The notes under the pieces were generated by a model. The model did not search any database, was not told the origin of the DNA, and saw only the letters and a list, made by a program, of their open reading frames with translations. The position numbers were made by a program, and so were the translations under genes. Shown in pieces: positions 12,762 to 22,103 of a DNA stretch of 64,000 nucleotides. Origin of the DNA: an uncultured Pelagibacteraceae bacterium (GTDB lineage: Bacteria; Pseudomonadota; Alphaproteobacteria; Pelagibacterales; Pelagibacteraceae); contig CACGCL010000003.1 in the NCBI GenBank assembly GCA_902571525.1, forward strand, positions 1 to 64,000. The letters are read 5' to 3'. Numbering within the stretch: position 1 is the first letter of the stretch; the number at the start of each line of letters is the position of its first letter.

Positions 12762-15134
12762 TTACGATCTTAATTCAGCACCAGTTTTTTCTTCAACAGT
12801 GTTAACTATTTTTTTTGATATATTTGTTAAATCATTTTCATTTAATGTTTTATGGTCAGATTGTATCGTTACTGTTAAGGCAATTGATTTTTTTCCGGTT
12901 GGGATATTTTCACCATCATATACATCGAAAATTTTGATGTCTTTTATTAAAGTTTGATCAATGTTTGAAATTACATCTATTAAATTTTGTGCGTTGATAT
13001 TTTTATCGACTACAAATGCAAAGTCTCTGTCTGATTTTTGATAATCTGAAAAACTAAGGCTTTCTTTGACTTTGTTAGTTCTGCTTTTATATTCTACTAA
13101 ATTCTCAAGAAGTATTTCAAAACCAAAAGTTTTTTTTGCAATTTTTGGATGAAGCTCACCAAAGTGCCCTAGTAAAAGATTATATCTTTTTGAATGAACA
13201 GATCCAGATATTCCAGGATGGTAATAACTTGGAGTTTTGTCATCAATTTTAAACTCATCTTTATCGACTCCTAGCTCTATTAAGGTTTGAACTAAATCCT
13301 TTTTAATTTCAAATACATCAATTTGCTCTTGATGTTTATCGCTACTACTTTGTCTTTTTAAGCCACACACAACTGTAATTTGTTCACCTGGATTTTTTCC
13401 AGTAAAAACTGGTCCAATTTCAAAAAGTGATTGATCGTCAAAACCTCTTTTAGAATTTTTTTCCATATAAAATATTAAATTTGGATATAATGAATTTCTT
13501 AGAACATTTAGATCAGAACTGATTGGATTGACAATTTTTATAGTATTAATTTCTTCTTTAAAATTATTGTTTAAATTTTCATCAGTGAATGACCATGTGA
13601 CAGTTTCAAAATAACCTTTAGATGCAACTGATCGTTGGGCTAAATGAAAATGTTTTTGATAAAAATTAAGTGTTGGTTTAATTCTGTTTTTTTCTGGTTC
13701 GATCGATTTAATATTTTCTAATCCCATAATTCTAATAACTTCCTCAACTAAATCAATTTCACCAAATATATCTGGTCTCCAAGTTGGAACTTTCACAGAA
13801 AAAATTTTTCCTCTTTTTTTTAAAGTAAAACCCAATTTAGTTAAAATTCGTAAGATTTGATTTGATTTAATTTTTATTCCAATTATTTTTGTTACAATAT
13901 TTGGGTCAAAATTGATCTCTAATGGTTTAAATCTTTTATTTTGTTGAATATCAAATTTAGAAACTTCGCCACCACAAATACTTGTTATTAAATCAGCTGC
14001 TGACTCTAGACCTGACGCAACAGAATTAGGATCTATACCTCTTTCAAATCTAAACTTAGCATCACTATTTAAATCTAAATTTTTAGCAGTTTTTCTAATT
14101 ATTTCAGGATCAAAATAAGCGGACTCGATTAAAATATTTTTAGTATCTATCTCTGTACCAGACCTAGTCCCGCCAATTATTCCACCTAATCCTAGTGGTC
14201 CCTCGTCATCAGCTATAACGCACATATTTTCCTCTAAAGTATAATTGTTATTATCGAGTGCTTTTAAAATTTCACCTTTTCTGGAATTTCTTACAATGAT
14301 TCTGTTTTTAATTTTATCTAGATCATAAGCATGGAGGGGTCTATTTAAATCAAACATTACGTAATTTGTAATATCAACGACTGCAGATATTGGTCTTAAA
14401 CCTAATGCTAAAATTCTATTCTTTAACCATCCTGGGCTCTCTGTGTTGTTGATTTTTCTGATTATGCAACTCCCAAAAATATAACAAGCTTGATTTTTAT
14501 CTTTTTCAATTTTTATTTTAAAATTATGTTTAATTTTTTTATTTAATTTTGTTTTTTTTAATTCCTTTAAATCTCCAAAATCACATGCTGCTAAATCTCT
14601 AGCTATCCCTCTCACCCCCAAACAATCTGATCTATTTGGAGTAATTGATAATTCAATCACATTATCTTTATTAGAATTACCAAAATAAGGTTTACCAATT
14701 TTATTTTCATTATTACTATTTAGCTCAATTATTCCCTCACTTTCATTTGACAATTTTAGTTCAGATTCAGAACAAAGCATTCCGTAAGATGTTTCGCCTC
14801 TTATTTTTGAAACCTCTAACTTCATTCCATTTTTTGGAATTACAGATCCAGGTGGTGCATATATAGTTAATAGACCATCTTTTGCATTTGGTGCTCCACA
14901 TACAACTTTCACAACTTTATTTTCTCCAATATCAACTTCGCATAGTTTTAGTCTGTCAGCATTGGGATGTTTGTTAGCTTTATTGATTTTTGCAATTATA
15001 AAATCACTCAATTCATTTTTTATTGGTTCTATCTTTTCTACCTCTAAACCGATATTATTTAATTTATCTATAATTTGAGACTCCTTTTTTTTTGACTTTA
15101 AGTGAATATCGAGCCAATCTTTTGTGAATTTCAT
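12762..15134 (-). CDS. pheT: phenylalanyl-tRNA synthetase beta subunit
   Basis: A 790-residue subunit with the complete domain order. It has an N-terminal EMAP/tRNA-binding domain ([23 protein letters not shown]), the B3/B4 editing region, the B5 domain, the catalytic-like core ([13 protein letters not shown]) and the C-terminal anticodon-binding FDX-ACB domain ([14 protein letters not shown] to [12 protein letters not shown]). With PheS it charges tRNA-Phe as an alpha2-beta2 tetramer. The start overlaps the pheS stop by four bases, giving coupled translation at equal levels. Confidence 0.97.
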   Translation of the reverse strand: MKFTKDWLDIHLKSKKKESQIIDKLNNIGLEVEKIEPIKNELSDFIIAKINKANKHPNADRLKLCEVDIGENKVVKVVCGAPNAKDGLLTIYAPPGSVIPKNGMKLEVSKIRGETSYGMLCSESELKLSNESEGIIELNSNNENKIGKPYFGNSNKDNVIELSITPNRSDCLGVRGIARDLAACDFGDLKELKKTKLNKKIKHNFKIKIEKDKNQACYIFGSCIIRKINNTESPGWLKNRILALGLRPISAVVDITNYVMFDLNRPLHAYDLDKIKNRIIVRNSRKGEILKALDNNNYTLEENMCVIADDEGPLGLGGIIGGTRSGTEIDTKNILIESAYFDPEIIRKTAKNLDLNSDAKFRFERGIDPNSVASGLESAADLITSICGGEVSKFDIQQNKRFKPLEINFDPNIVTKIIGIKIKSNQILRILTKLGFTLKKRGKIFSVKVPTWRPDIFGEIDLVEEVIRIMGLENIKSIEPEKNRIKPTLNFYQKHFHLAQRSVASKGYFETVTWSFTDENLNNNFKEEINTIKIVNPISSDLNVLRNSLYPNLIFYMEKNSKRGFDDQSLFEIGPVFTGKNPGEQITVVCGLKRQSSSDKHQEQIDVFEIKKDLVQTLIELGVDKDEFKIDDKTPSYYHPGISGSVHSKRYNLLLGHFGELHPKIAKKTFGFEILLENLVEYKSRTNKVKESLSFSDYQKSDRDFAFVVDKNINAQNLIDVISNIDQTLIKDIKIFDVYDGENIPTGKKSIALTVTIQSDHKTLNENDLTNISKKIVNTVEEKTGAELRS

Positions 15135-16198
15135 TTACTTAAACCTCTATAGTTTGTAGGAACATCCAGTGGATCAAAACCGTAGTAATTCAACCATCTG
15201 TAATCACATTCAAAAAAAGATCGAAGATCATTAATTCCATACTTTAACATTGCTAATCTATCAATTCCTATTCCAAAAGCGAAACCTTGATAAATTTTTG
15301 AGTCAACCTTGCAATTTTTTAAAACATTTGGGTGGACCATTCCACAACCTAAAATTTCAAGCCATTTATCTCCTTCGCCTATTATTATTTTATTGTTTTC
15401 AATTCTATAACCAATATCAACTTCTGCAGAGGGTTCGGTAAATGGGAAATGGCTTGGTCTAAATCTCATTTTGATTTTTTTAACCTCAAAAAATTCCTTT
15501 ATAAAATAATTAAGGCACCCTTTTAAATGACCCATATTTATATTTTTGTCTATGTGTAATCCCTCTAATTGATGAAACATAGGAGTATGGGTTTGGTCGC
15601 TATCACTTCTATATGTTCTCCCTGGAGCTATAATCTTAAAAGGAGGTTTTCCCTTTACCATAGTTCTAACTTGAACCGGAGAAGTGTGAGTTCTTAATAA
15701 TGTTTTCATATTTTTATCAAGGTAAAATGTGTCATGCATATCTTTTGCAGGATGATTTTCAGGTGTGTTTAATGCTGTAAAATTATTGTAGTCATTTTCA
15801 ACATCAGGACCTTCCTCAACGGAAAAACCAATTTCTGAAAATATACAAGAGATTTCGTCTATTACTTGTGAAACAGGATGAATTTTACCAATTTTAAATT
15901 CTTTTTCAGGTAATGTTACATCTATTTTTTCTTTTTCTAGTTTTTCATTAAGCTCTTTATTTAAAACTTCGTTTTCTTTAGAACTAATAATATTTTGAAG
16001 CTCCTGTTTTGCTTTATTTATAGAAGAAGCAAAATTCTTTTTCTCATCAGCTGATAAGGTTCCAATTCTTTTAAATTCCTGATTAATAAACCCATTTTTT
16101 CCAAATATTTCAGTTCTGATTGAGTCTACTAATTTCGTATCTTGCGTTTGGCTTAATTTGTTTTTAAATTCTATTACTTTTTTTTCAAAATCTGACAT
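15131..16198 (-). CDS. pheS: phenylalanyl-tRNA synthetase alpha subunit
   Basis: A 355-residue class II aminoacyl-tRNA synthetase subunit. A coiled-coil N-terminal arm (residues 1-90) is followed by the catalytic core with motif 2 region [10 protein letters not shown] and [20 protein letters not shown], and motif 3 [17 protein letters not shown]. It forms Phe-AMP and transfers it to tRNA-Phe together with PheT. It lies 43 bases downstream of rplT in the conserved infC-rpmI-rplT-pheS-pheT order. I see no attenuator leader in the short gap before it. Confidence 0.97.
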   Translation of the reverse strand: MSDFEKKVIEFKNKLSQTQDTKLVDSIRTEIFGKNGFINQEFKRIGTLSADEKKNFASSINKAKQELQNIISSKENEVLNKELNEKLEKEKIDVTLPEKEFKIGKIHPVSQVIDEISCIFSEIGFSVEEGPDVENDYNNFTALNTPENHPAKDMHDTFYLDKNMKTLLRTHTSPVQVRTMVKGKPPFKIIAPGRTYRSDSDQTHTPMFHQLEGLHIDKNINMGHLKGCLNYFIKEFFEVKKIKMRFRPSHFPFTEPSAEVDIGYRIENNKIIIGEGDKWLEILGCGMVHPNVLKNCKVDSKIYQGFAFGIGIDRLAMLKYGINDLRSFFECDYRWLNYYGFDPLDVPTNYRGLSK

Positions 16199-16241
16199 GT
16201 TTACAGATTATTTCTTAAACAAATAAAAACAATACCAAAGA

Positions 16242-16598
16242 TTACTTTAGTGTGGCTTGTGCTTTTTTAACAATGGATTTAAATGCCTCTGGATTATCAT
16301 AAGCAATTTCAGCAAGAATTTTTCTATCAATTTTAATACCTGATTTATTTAATGCGTATATAAATTTAGAGTAAGTAAGACCCTCTATCCTTACTCCTGC
16401 ATTAATTCTTTGGATCCAAAGAGATTTAAATTCTCTTTTTTTATTTCTTCTGTCCCTGTAAGCATATTGCATAGATTTTTCCATAGCCTGTCTTGCAATA
16501 CGGATTGTATTTTTTCTTCTTCCCCATTGCCCTTTTACAGCCTTTAATACTTTTTTGTGTTTTGCTCTGCTAGTTACACCTCTTTTAACTCTTGGCAT
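16242..16598 (-). CDS. rplT: 50S ribosomal protein L20
   Basis: A 118-residue, strongly basic protein with the L20 hallmarks [19 protein letters not shown] at the start and [20 protein letters not shown] in the middle. L20 binds 23S rRNA early in large-subunit assembly and in other bacteria represses its own operon. The gene is four bases downstream of rpmI. The length is standard. Confidence 0.98.
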   Translation of the reverse strand: MPRVKRGVTSRAKHKKVLKAVKGQWGRRKNTIRIARQAMEKSMQYAYRDRRNKKREFKSLWIQRINAGVRIEGLTYSKFIYALNKSGIKIDRKILAEIAYDNPEAFKSIVKKAQATLK

Positions 16599-16602
16599 TT
16601 TG

Positions 16603-16809
16603 TTATCCCCTTAAATTATAAGGCATGTATGATTTTACAATTTTGCTGTCTTGTTTTGACATTACAGTTGTGCCCCTTTGTTTTCTTATTTGTGAATTTG
16701 TCCTTTTAATCATTCCGTGTCTTTTACCAGCTTGAGGCATCATAACTTTTCCTCTTGACGATATTTTAAATCTTTTTTTTGCTGAACTTTTTGTCTTAAG
16801 TTTTGGCAT
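16603..16809 (-). CDS. rpmI: 50S ribosomal protein L35
   Basis: A 68-residue basic protein beginning [17 protein letters not shown], with the internal [11 protein letters not shown], both diagnostic of bL35. It lies between infC and rplT as in most bacteria. The length and start are standard. The 47-base gap to infC is A/T-rich with no clear terminator. Confidence 0.97.
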   Translation of the reverse strand: MPKLKTKSSAKKRFKISSRGKVMMPQAGKRHGMIKRTNSQIRKQRGTTVMSKQDSKIVKSYMPYNLRG

Positions 16810-16856
16810 AAGTGCGAGGTTTATACAAAGATAATAATAAATTTACAAGATATTTA

Positions 16857-17402
16857 TTAAATAGGCTGAATGATCATTATCATCTGTTTGCCATCAAATT
16901 TTGGTTGGAGTTCAACTTTTCCAAGTGTTTCCATATCTGTTTTAATCTTTTTCATTAAATCATCCCCTAAATTAGAATGCTGTAATTCTCTACCTTTAAA
17001 TTTTATGGTAAATTTTACCTTGTCTCCTTTAGAAAGAAATTTTTGTGCATTCTTAATTTTAAAAGTATAATCATGTATCTCTGTTACAGGTCTTAGTTTA
17101 ATTTCTTTTATTTCTATCTTCTTTTGTTTCTTTTTGGCTTTGTTTGCTTTTTTTTGGGCATCATACTTATATTTTCCCATGTCCATTATTTTACATACTG
17201 GTGGCTTAGCATTTTGAGCTATTTCGATTAAATCCAATCCCTGATTTTTTGCAATCGATATCGCTTCATTTGTATTAAGTATTCCTAAATTTTTCCCATC
17301 ACTTGAAATAACCTGAACCTCTGCTGAGACGATTCGATTATTAGATCTTGGCCCTTTATGTTTAGTTCTTCTCTGAAAATAATTTTGTTTAAAATCTGGC
17401 AC
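16857..17402 (-). CDS. infC: translation initiation factor IF-3
   Basis: A 181-residue IF-3 with both domains. The N-terminal part carries RSNNRIVSAEVQVI and the conserved APP-like AKPPVCKIMDMGKYKY, and the C-terminal domain carries KEIKLRPVTEIHDYTFKIKNAQKFL. IF-3 prevents premature 50S joining and checks the start codon. The start read here is GTG at 17402, immediately after the thrS TAA with no spacer and no obvious Shine-Dalgarno sequence. IF-3 genes often use weak starts for self-regulation. No ATG in a more typical place was seen. Confidence 0.96.
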   Translation of the reverse strand: MPDFKQNYFQRRTKHKGPRSNNRIVSAEVQVISSDGKNLGILNTNEAISIAKNQGLDLIEIAQNAKPPVCKIMDMGKYKYDAQKKANKAKKKQKKIEIKEIKLRPVTEIHDYTFKIKNAQKFLSKGDKVKFTIKFKGRELQHSNLGDDLMKKIKTDMETLGKVELQPKFDGKQMIMIIQPI

Positions 17403-19319
17403 TTATAAAGAAGGAGCTTTGTTTAAAGCTTTGTGGGTAGTTATAAATTTTTTCAATTCTAAGTTTTCCTGTTTATTAGAATCCAATCTTCTAATAGTTA
17501 CGCTGTTAGAGTCAACTTCTTTTTTTCCACATATTAATAAAATTGGGACTTTTGATAAAGAATGATCTCTAATTTTATAATTTAAATTATGATTTTTAAG
17601 ATCTAGTTCCGATGAAAAACCTGCATCGATTAATTGCTTATTTACTTTTTTTGAATACTCGTCAAATTCATTTGAAACAGGTATTACAACAGTTTGTAAA
17701 GGGCTAATCCAAAATGGAAGTTTACCTGAATAATTTTCAATTAATATTCCTATAAATCTTTCAAGTGATCCAAATAAAGCACGATGCAACATGACTGGGA
17801 CTTTTTTAGAGCCATCTTTCTCTACATATGATGCTCCTAATCTTTCAGGTAAATTAAGATCTACTTGCAATGTTCCGCATTGCCAATCCCTACCAATTGC
17901 ATCTCTTAAAACAAATTCAATTTTTGGACCATAAAAAGCTCCTTCACCCTTGTTTATACTATAATCTAATTTCGTTTCTTTAACTGCTTTTAGTAAAGCT
18001 TTTTCAGACTTGTCCCAAACTGCGTCACTGCCAACCCTAAGATCTGGTCTATCTGAGTATTTAAGAATAACATTTTCAAAACCTAAATCTTTATAAATTT
18101 CCAGAATTAAGTTTGTGATAGAAAGTGATTGCTCTGTTATTTGATCCTCAGTGCAAAAAATGTGTGCATCGTCTTGAGTAAAGGCTCTTACTCTTAATAA
18201 TCCATGTAATGCGCCAGATGGTTCGTACCTATGAACTTTTCCAAACTCTGACATTTTAAGTGGAAGATCTCTATAACTTTTTAATCCTTGATTAAATACC
18301 TGAACACATCCAGGACAATTCATTGGTTTAACTGCAAAAATTTTTTTATCAGGCGTTTGAGAAGTATACATATGTGCTCCAAATTTTTCCCAATGTCCAG
18401 ATTTTTCCCATAAAGATCTATCTAATATTTCTGGTGTATTAATTTCTTTATAGCCAGCATCTTGTTGTTTTTTTCTCATGTAATTAACTAGTTTCTGAAA
18501 TAAGTTCCACCCTTTTTCATGCCAAAAAACTGCACCAGGGCTTTCTTCTCTGAAATGAAAAAGATTCATCTCTTTACCTAATTTTCTGTGATCTCTTTTT
18601 TCAGCCTCCTCTAATCTTTTTAGATAATCTTCTAAATCCTTTTTCGATGCCCACGATGTTCCATAAATTCTTTGCAACATTTCATTTTTTGAATCACCTC
18701 TCCAATACGCACCTGCAACTTTTGTAAGTTTAAAATTTTTACCAATTTTACCAGTCGATGTTAAATGTGGACCTCTACAAAGATCGTGCCATTTACCATG
18801 AAAATAAATTGAGATCTCTTCGCCTTTTGGAATATCTTGAATAATTTCAGCTTTGTAATTTTCTCCCATTTTTTTAAAATGAGCAATTGCTTTATCTCTT
18901 TCCCAAACTTCTCTATAAGTGGTTTCATTCCTATCAACTATTTCTGACATTTTAGTCTCTATCTTTTTTAAGTCTGACTCCGTGAAAGGTTCCTTTCTCG
19001 CGAAATCATAATAAAATCCATTTTCTATTGTTGGACCAATTGTGACCTGGGTTCCAGGAAATAATTCCTGAACAGCCATTGCTAAAATATGAGCAGTGTC
19101 ATGTCTAATGGTATCTATACCATCATCATCTTTTGATGTTAAAATTTTTACTTTAGAATCTTTTTCTATTTCGAAACTTAAATCTTTTAAATTACCATCA
19201 ACACTCATAATAAGTGCTTCTTTAGCTAAAGACTTGCTAATTTTTTCTACAATCTGTTTTCCTGTAACCTTTTCATCAAAAGATATTTTTTTTCCGTCTG
19301 GTAAAGTTATATTAGGCAT
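17403..19319 (-). CDS. thrS: threonyl-tRNA synthetase
   Basis: A 638-residue class II synthetase of normal length. It has an N-terminal TGS domain, the SAD editing domain with the DTAHILAMAVQ metal-binding motif and YFHGKWHDLCRGPH, the catalytic core with MNCPGCVQVF (zinc cysteine), RVRAFTQDDAHIFC and motif 3 HRALFGSLERFIG, and the anticodon-binding C-terminal domain. It charges tRNA-Thr. The start overlaps the end of the upstream glycosyltransferase gene by eight bases. It heads the translation operon thrS-infC-rpmI-rplT-pheS-pheT-lepA. Confidence 0.97.
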   Translation of the reverse strand: MPNITLPDGKKISFDEKVTGKQIVEKISKSLAKEALIMSVDGNLKDLSFEIEKDSKVKILTSKDDDGIDTIRHDTAHILAMAVQELFPGTQVTIGPTIENGFYYDFARKEPFTESDLKKIETKMSEIVDRNETTYREVWERDKAIAHFKKMGENYKAEIIQDIPKGEEISIYFHGKWHDLCRGPHLTSTGKIGKNFKLTKVAGAYWRGDSKNEMLQRIYGTSWASKKDLEDYLKRLEEAEKRDHRKLGKEMNLFHFREESPGAVFWHEKGWNLFQKLVNYMRKKQQDAGYKEINTPEILDRSLWEKSGHWEKFGAHMYTSQTPDKKIFAVKPMNCPGCVQVFNQGLKSYRDLPLKMSEFGKVHRYEPSGALHGLLRVRAFTQDDAHIFCTEDQITEQSLSITNLILEIYKDLGFENVILKYSDRPDLRVGSDAVWDKSEKALLKAVKETKLDYSINKGEGAFYGPKIEFVLRDAIGRDWQCGTLQVDLNLPERLGASYVEKDGSKKVPVMLHRALFGSLERFIGILIENYSGKLPFWISPLQTVVIPVSNEFDEYSKKVNKQLIDAGFSSELDLKNHNLNYKIRDHSLSKVPILLICGKKEVDSNSVTIRRLDSNKQENLELKKFITTHKALNKAPSL

Positions 19320-20469
19320 TTATTAGTTTTTTATATTCTGAATAAGTTGAAAAGCACATTTTTTCAACATTAAATTTTTGTTCAACGTTTTTTCTTCCAC
19401 TATTTCCCATAGCATTTAGTGTTGTATCATCAGATCTAAAAATATTATCAATTTTTTCACTTAAGGATTTTGGATCTTCAGACTTAAATAGTAATCCAGT
19501 TCTATTATTTATAATAGTCTCTTTAGAACCACCAATATCACTTGCTATAATTGGTCTTTTCATTGACTGGGCCTCTACAGAAACCCTTCCAAAAGCTTCG
19601 GGTTCAATTGAAGCAGATACAACTACATTTGCGATACTATATGCAACAGGCATTGAATTTGCGTGTTCTAAAAAAATAACATCATTATTCAGTCTATGTT
19701 GCTCAACCAATCTAACTAATTTTTTTTTATAGGTATCTCTTCCTTGATCTGAGCCCAAAATAATAGCTACAAAGTTTTTATATCCAAAATTGGTTTTTAA
19801 AATATTTAAAGACTCTATCAACAACTCTTGGCCTTTCCATTCTGTAAGACGTCCGGGCATAAGAATAATTTTTTTTCCTGATTCAATGTTTAATTTTGCA
19901 AAAAATTTTGTTCTCTCTTTTTTGTTAATATTATTTGGATCATAATATTCTGTATTGATACCTCTAAATATTACCAGAAATTTTTTCATTTTTGGAACAT
20001 GTTCAGGATAATTTTCCGAAATATGTTTAAATATAAAATTTGAGCCAGCTATTACACAATCTGACTTAAGCATAATAGAATTATAATATTTTTTTAATGA
20101 TGAATTAAAGTTATATGTTCCATGGAATGTAGTAACCAACTTACACCGAGTAATTTTAGCAACAAAATAACACGACCAAGCAGGTGCCCTACTTCTTACA
20201 TGAATGACATTTATTCTATAAACAAGAACAATTAATGATAAAATAAAAATATTTAAAATCAATAATATCGGATTTTTACTGTGAACCGGGGTTTTGAATA
20301 ATTTAACTTTTTTTTTGTTGATATATTTAGTTAATTTACCTCCACTAGTTGCAATATAAGATTTGCTCTTTTGTTCACTTAAGTAGTGCGCTAGATCATA
20401 ACACCCTATTTCAGCTCCTCCATAGTCTAATCTAGGTATTACTTGTAAAACTTTTAATTTAGATGACAT
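19312..20469 (-). CDS. glycosyltransferase family 4 protein
   Basis: A 385-residue GT-B fold enzyme. The N-terminal acceptor-side motif LDYGGAEIGCYDLAHYL is followed by the GT4 signature PGRLTEWKGQELLIES and, near residue 285, EPEAFGRVSVEAQSM, the EX7E nucleotide-sugar-binding motif. These enzymes add sugars to lipid-linked glycans or LPS at the inner membrane. It precedes and overlaps thrS, which is unusual company for a surface-glycan gene and may simply share a promoter. The substrate is not predictable. Confidence 0.85.
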   Translation of the reverse strand: MSSKLKVLQVIPRLDYGGAEIGCYDLAHYLSEQKSKSYIATSGGKLTKYINKKKVKLFKTPVHSKNPILLILNIFILSLIVLVYRINVIHVRSRAPAWSCYFVAKITRCKLVTTFHGTYNFNSSLKKYYNSIMLKSDCVIAGSNFIFKHISENYPEHVPKMKKFLVIFRGINTEYYDPNNINKKERTKFFAKLNIESGKKIILMPGRLTEWKGQELLIESLNILKTNFGYKNFVAIILGSDQGRDTYKKKLVRLVEQHRLNNDVIFLEHANSMPVAYSIANVVVSASIEPEAFGRVSVEAQSMKRPIIASDIGGSKETIINNRTGLLFKSEDPKSLSEKIDNIFRSDDTTLNAMGNSGRKNVEQKFNVEKMCFSTYSEYKKLINA

Positions 20470-20505
20470 ATAATGTGCTTATATTATCATATTTTGTAAC
20501 TCTTT

Positions 20506-21270
20506 ATGATTAAATTTAAATTTATAAAATATAAAACAAACAAGAAAATCAGGGTTCTGTTTAAAAATCCCAAATCTGATATTTTCGTAGTTTTTTTACA
20601 TGGCTTAAAGTCAGATCTGACTGGGAAGAAACCTAATTATTTAATGAAAGAATGTAAAAAAAGAAAAATTGGTTTCATGGGTCTCGAGTACTCTGGTCAT
20701 GGTAAATCATATGGTAAATTTGAAACAGGGACTATTACTAGTTGGTCAAATGACGTAAGATTTATTATTAAACAAAAACTAATTAACAAAAAAATAATAA
20801 TTATAGGATCTAGTTTAGGGGCGTGGTTAGGTTTAATTCAACTAAAATATTTTAAAAATATAATAGGTTTTATTGGAATTGGGGCAGCACCAGAATTTCT
20901 GGATAGGTTAATATGGAAAAAATTAAGTAGAAAAAATAAAAATTTGGTGCTTAAAAACAAATATTATAATTTAGAAAACGATGACTATTCATATAAAATT
21001 ACTTTAAAAATTATTAAAGACGGTCGAAAAAATAAAGTTCTTAATAAAAAAAGCAATTCAAAATTTCCAGTATATCTCTTACATGGTGAAAAAGATAATG
21101 TGGTACCCCAGAGTTTATCAAGAAAAATATTGAAAGTATTCCCAAATTCAAAGAAAAAATTTATAAAAATAAAAAACGGAGACCATAGTCTTTCAAGAAT
21201 AAAAGACCTGAAAATTCTAAGTAATTGTATGAATAAAATAATTGATTATTGCGCTAAACCCTCTTTATAA
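20506..21270 (+). CDS. alpha/beta hydrolase
   Basis: A 254-residue protein with an oxyanion-hole motif FLHGLKSD, the nucleophile elbow GSSLGAW (Ser103) and the likely acid and base in LLHGEKDNVVPQ and NGDHSLSR. It lacks a signal peptide and is therefore cytoplasmic. This is a small serine esterase or peptidase-like hydrolase of unknown substrate. It is divergent from the GT4 gene, and its last 25 bases overlap the convergent epimerase-like gene. Confidence 0.85.
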   Translation: MIKFKFIKYKTNKKIRVLFKNPKSDIFVVFLHGLKSDLTGKKPNYLMKECKKRKIGFMGLEYSGHGKSYGKFETGTITSWSNDVRFIIKQKLINKKIIIIGSSLGAWLGLIQLKYFKNIIGFIGIGAAPEFLDRLIWKKLSRKNKNLVLKNKYYNLENDDYSYKITLKIIKDGRKNKVLNKKSNSKFPVYLLHGEKDNVVPQSLSRKILKVFPNSKKKFIKIKNGDHSLSRIKDLKILSNCMNKIIDYCAKPSL

Positions 21271-22097
21271 GAAGGGTAAATAAACTCATAGTTTAATTCT
21301 TTTTTTACTTTTTCATTAGAAACCCTTTTTGAGTCTCTATAAAAATCCTTTAAAATCCCATTCTCTAGGTCTTCAAAATTTATTTTTGTTGGCAATTCAC
21401 ATCCTGACAATTTAGATGCATAACTTGTAACCTCAACACTCGATGCTGGTTTATTGTCAGCCAGATTATATATCTTGTTTCCTTTGATATTTATTAATGA
21501 AAGATATAATATTTCAGATATATCTTTAACATGTATTCTTGAAAAAAAATGATTTTCTTTGACCACTAAAAATCTTTGTTTGTTTTGGAGTCTGCTTACC
21601 GCATTATTTTTTTCTGAATAAATACCAGCTAATCTAAATATCTGAATTGGTAATTTTTTTTTTTTTGAAAATTCTATCCACTTATTTTCTATATGTAGTC
21701 TATCAATTCCCATTTTAGTTTTTGGTTTAGTTTCACTTTCTTCATTTACCCATGCACCGTTATGATCTCCATATACACTAGTTGATGACAAATATAGAAT
21801 AGATTTAATTTTACTATTTTCACTTACATGATTAGCAAGTTTTTCTAAAAATAAATCTTTTGAACTAATTGGTGGAACAGAAATTAAAATGTAATCAAAC
21901 TCATTTAATTTATCTAAAATTTTCTTATCATATGCATTTTGGCTGAATTCTAAATTCTCAAATTCAAAGTTACTCAATTTTTTAATTGACGAGTTTTCTC
22001 TAGTTGAAATTGTCAATTTTAAATTTACTTTTTTTTTCAAAAGATTAGATACTAAATTTTTGGCGACTTGACCATAACCAAAACATAAAAGATTCAT
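21246..22097 (-). CDS. NAD(P)-dependent epimerase/dehydratase family protein
   Basis: A 283-residue extended short-chain dehydrogenase-like protein. The N-terminal CFGYGQVAKNLVSNLL is a GxGxxA dinucleotide-binding turn. ILYLSSTSVYGDHNGAWV is the usual strand with catalytic serine and YG, and FRLAGIYSEKNN and RIHVKDISEI follow as in nucleotide-sugar epimerase relatives. The canonical YxxxK pair is not obvious, so activity is uncertain. It starts six bases downstream of gltB on the same strand and may be co-transcribed with it. Confidence 0.75.
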   Translation of the reverse strand: MNLLCFGYGQVAKNLVSNLLKKKVNLKLTISTRENSSIKKLSNFEFENLEFSQNAYDKKILDKLNEFDYILISVPPISSKDLFLEKLANHVSENSKIKSILYLSSTSVYGDHNGAWVNEESETKPKTKMGIDRLHIENKWIEFSKKKKLPIQIFRLAGIYSEKNNAVSRLQNKQRFLVVKENHFFSRIHVKDISEILYLSLINIKGNKIYNLADNKPASSVEVTSYASKLSGCELPTKINFEDLENGILKDFYRDSKRVSNEKVKKELNYEFIYPSYKEGLAQ

Positions 22098-22103
22098 TAT
22101 ATT

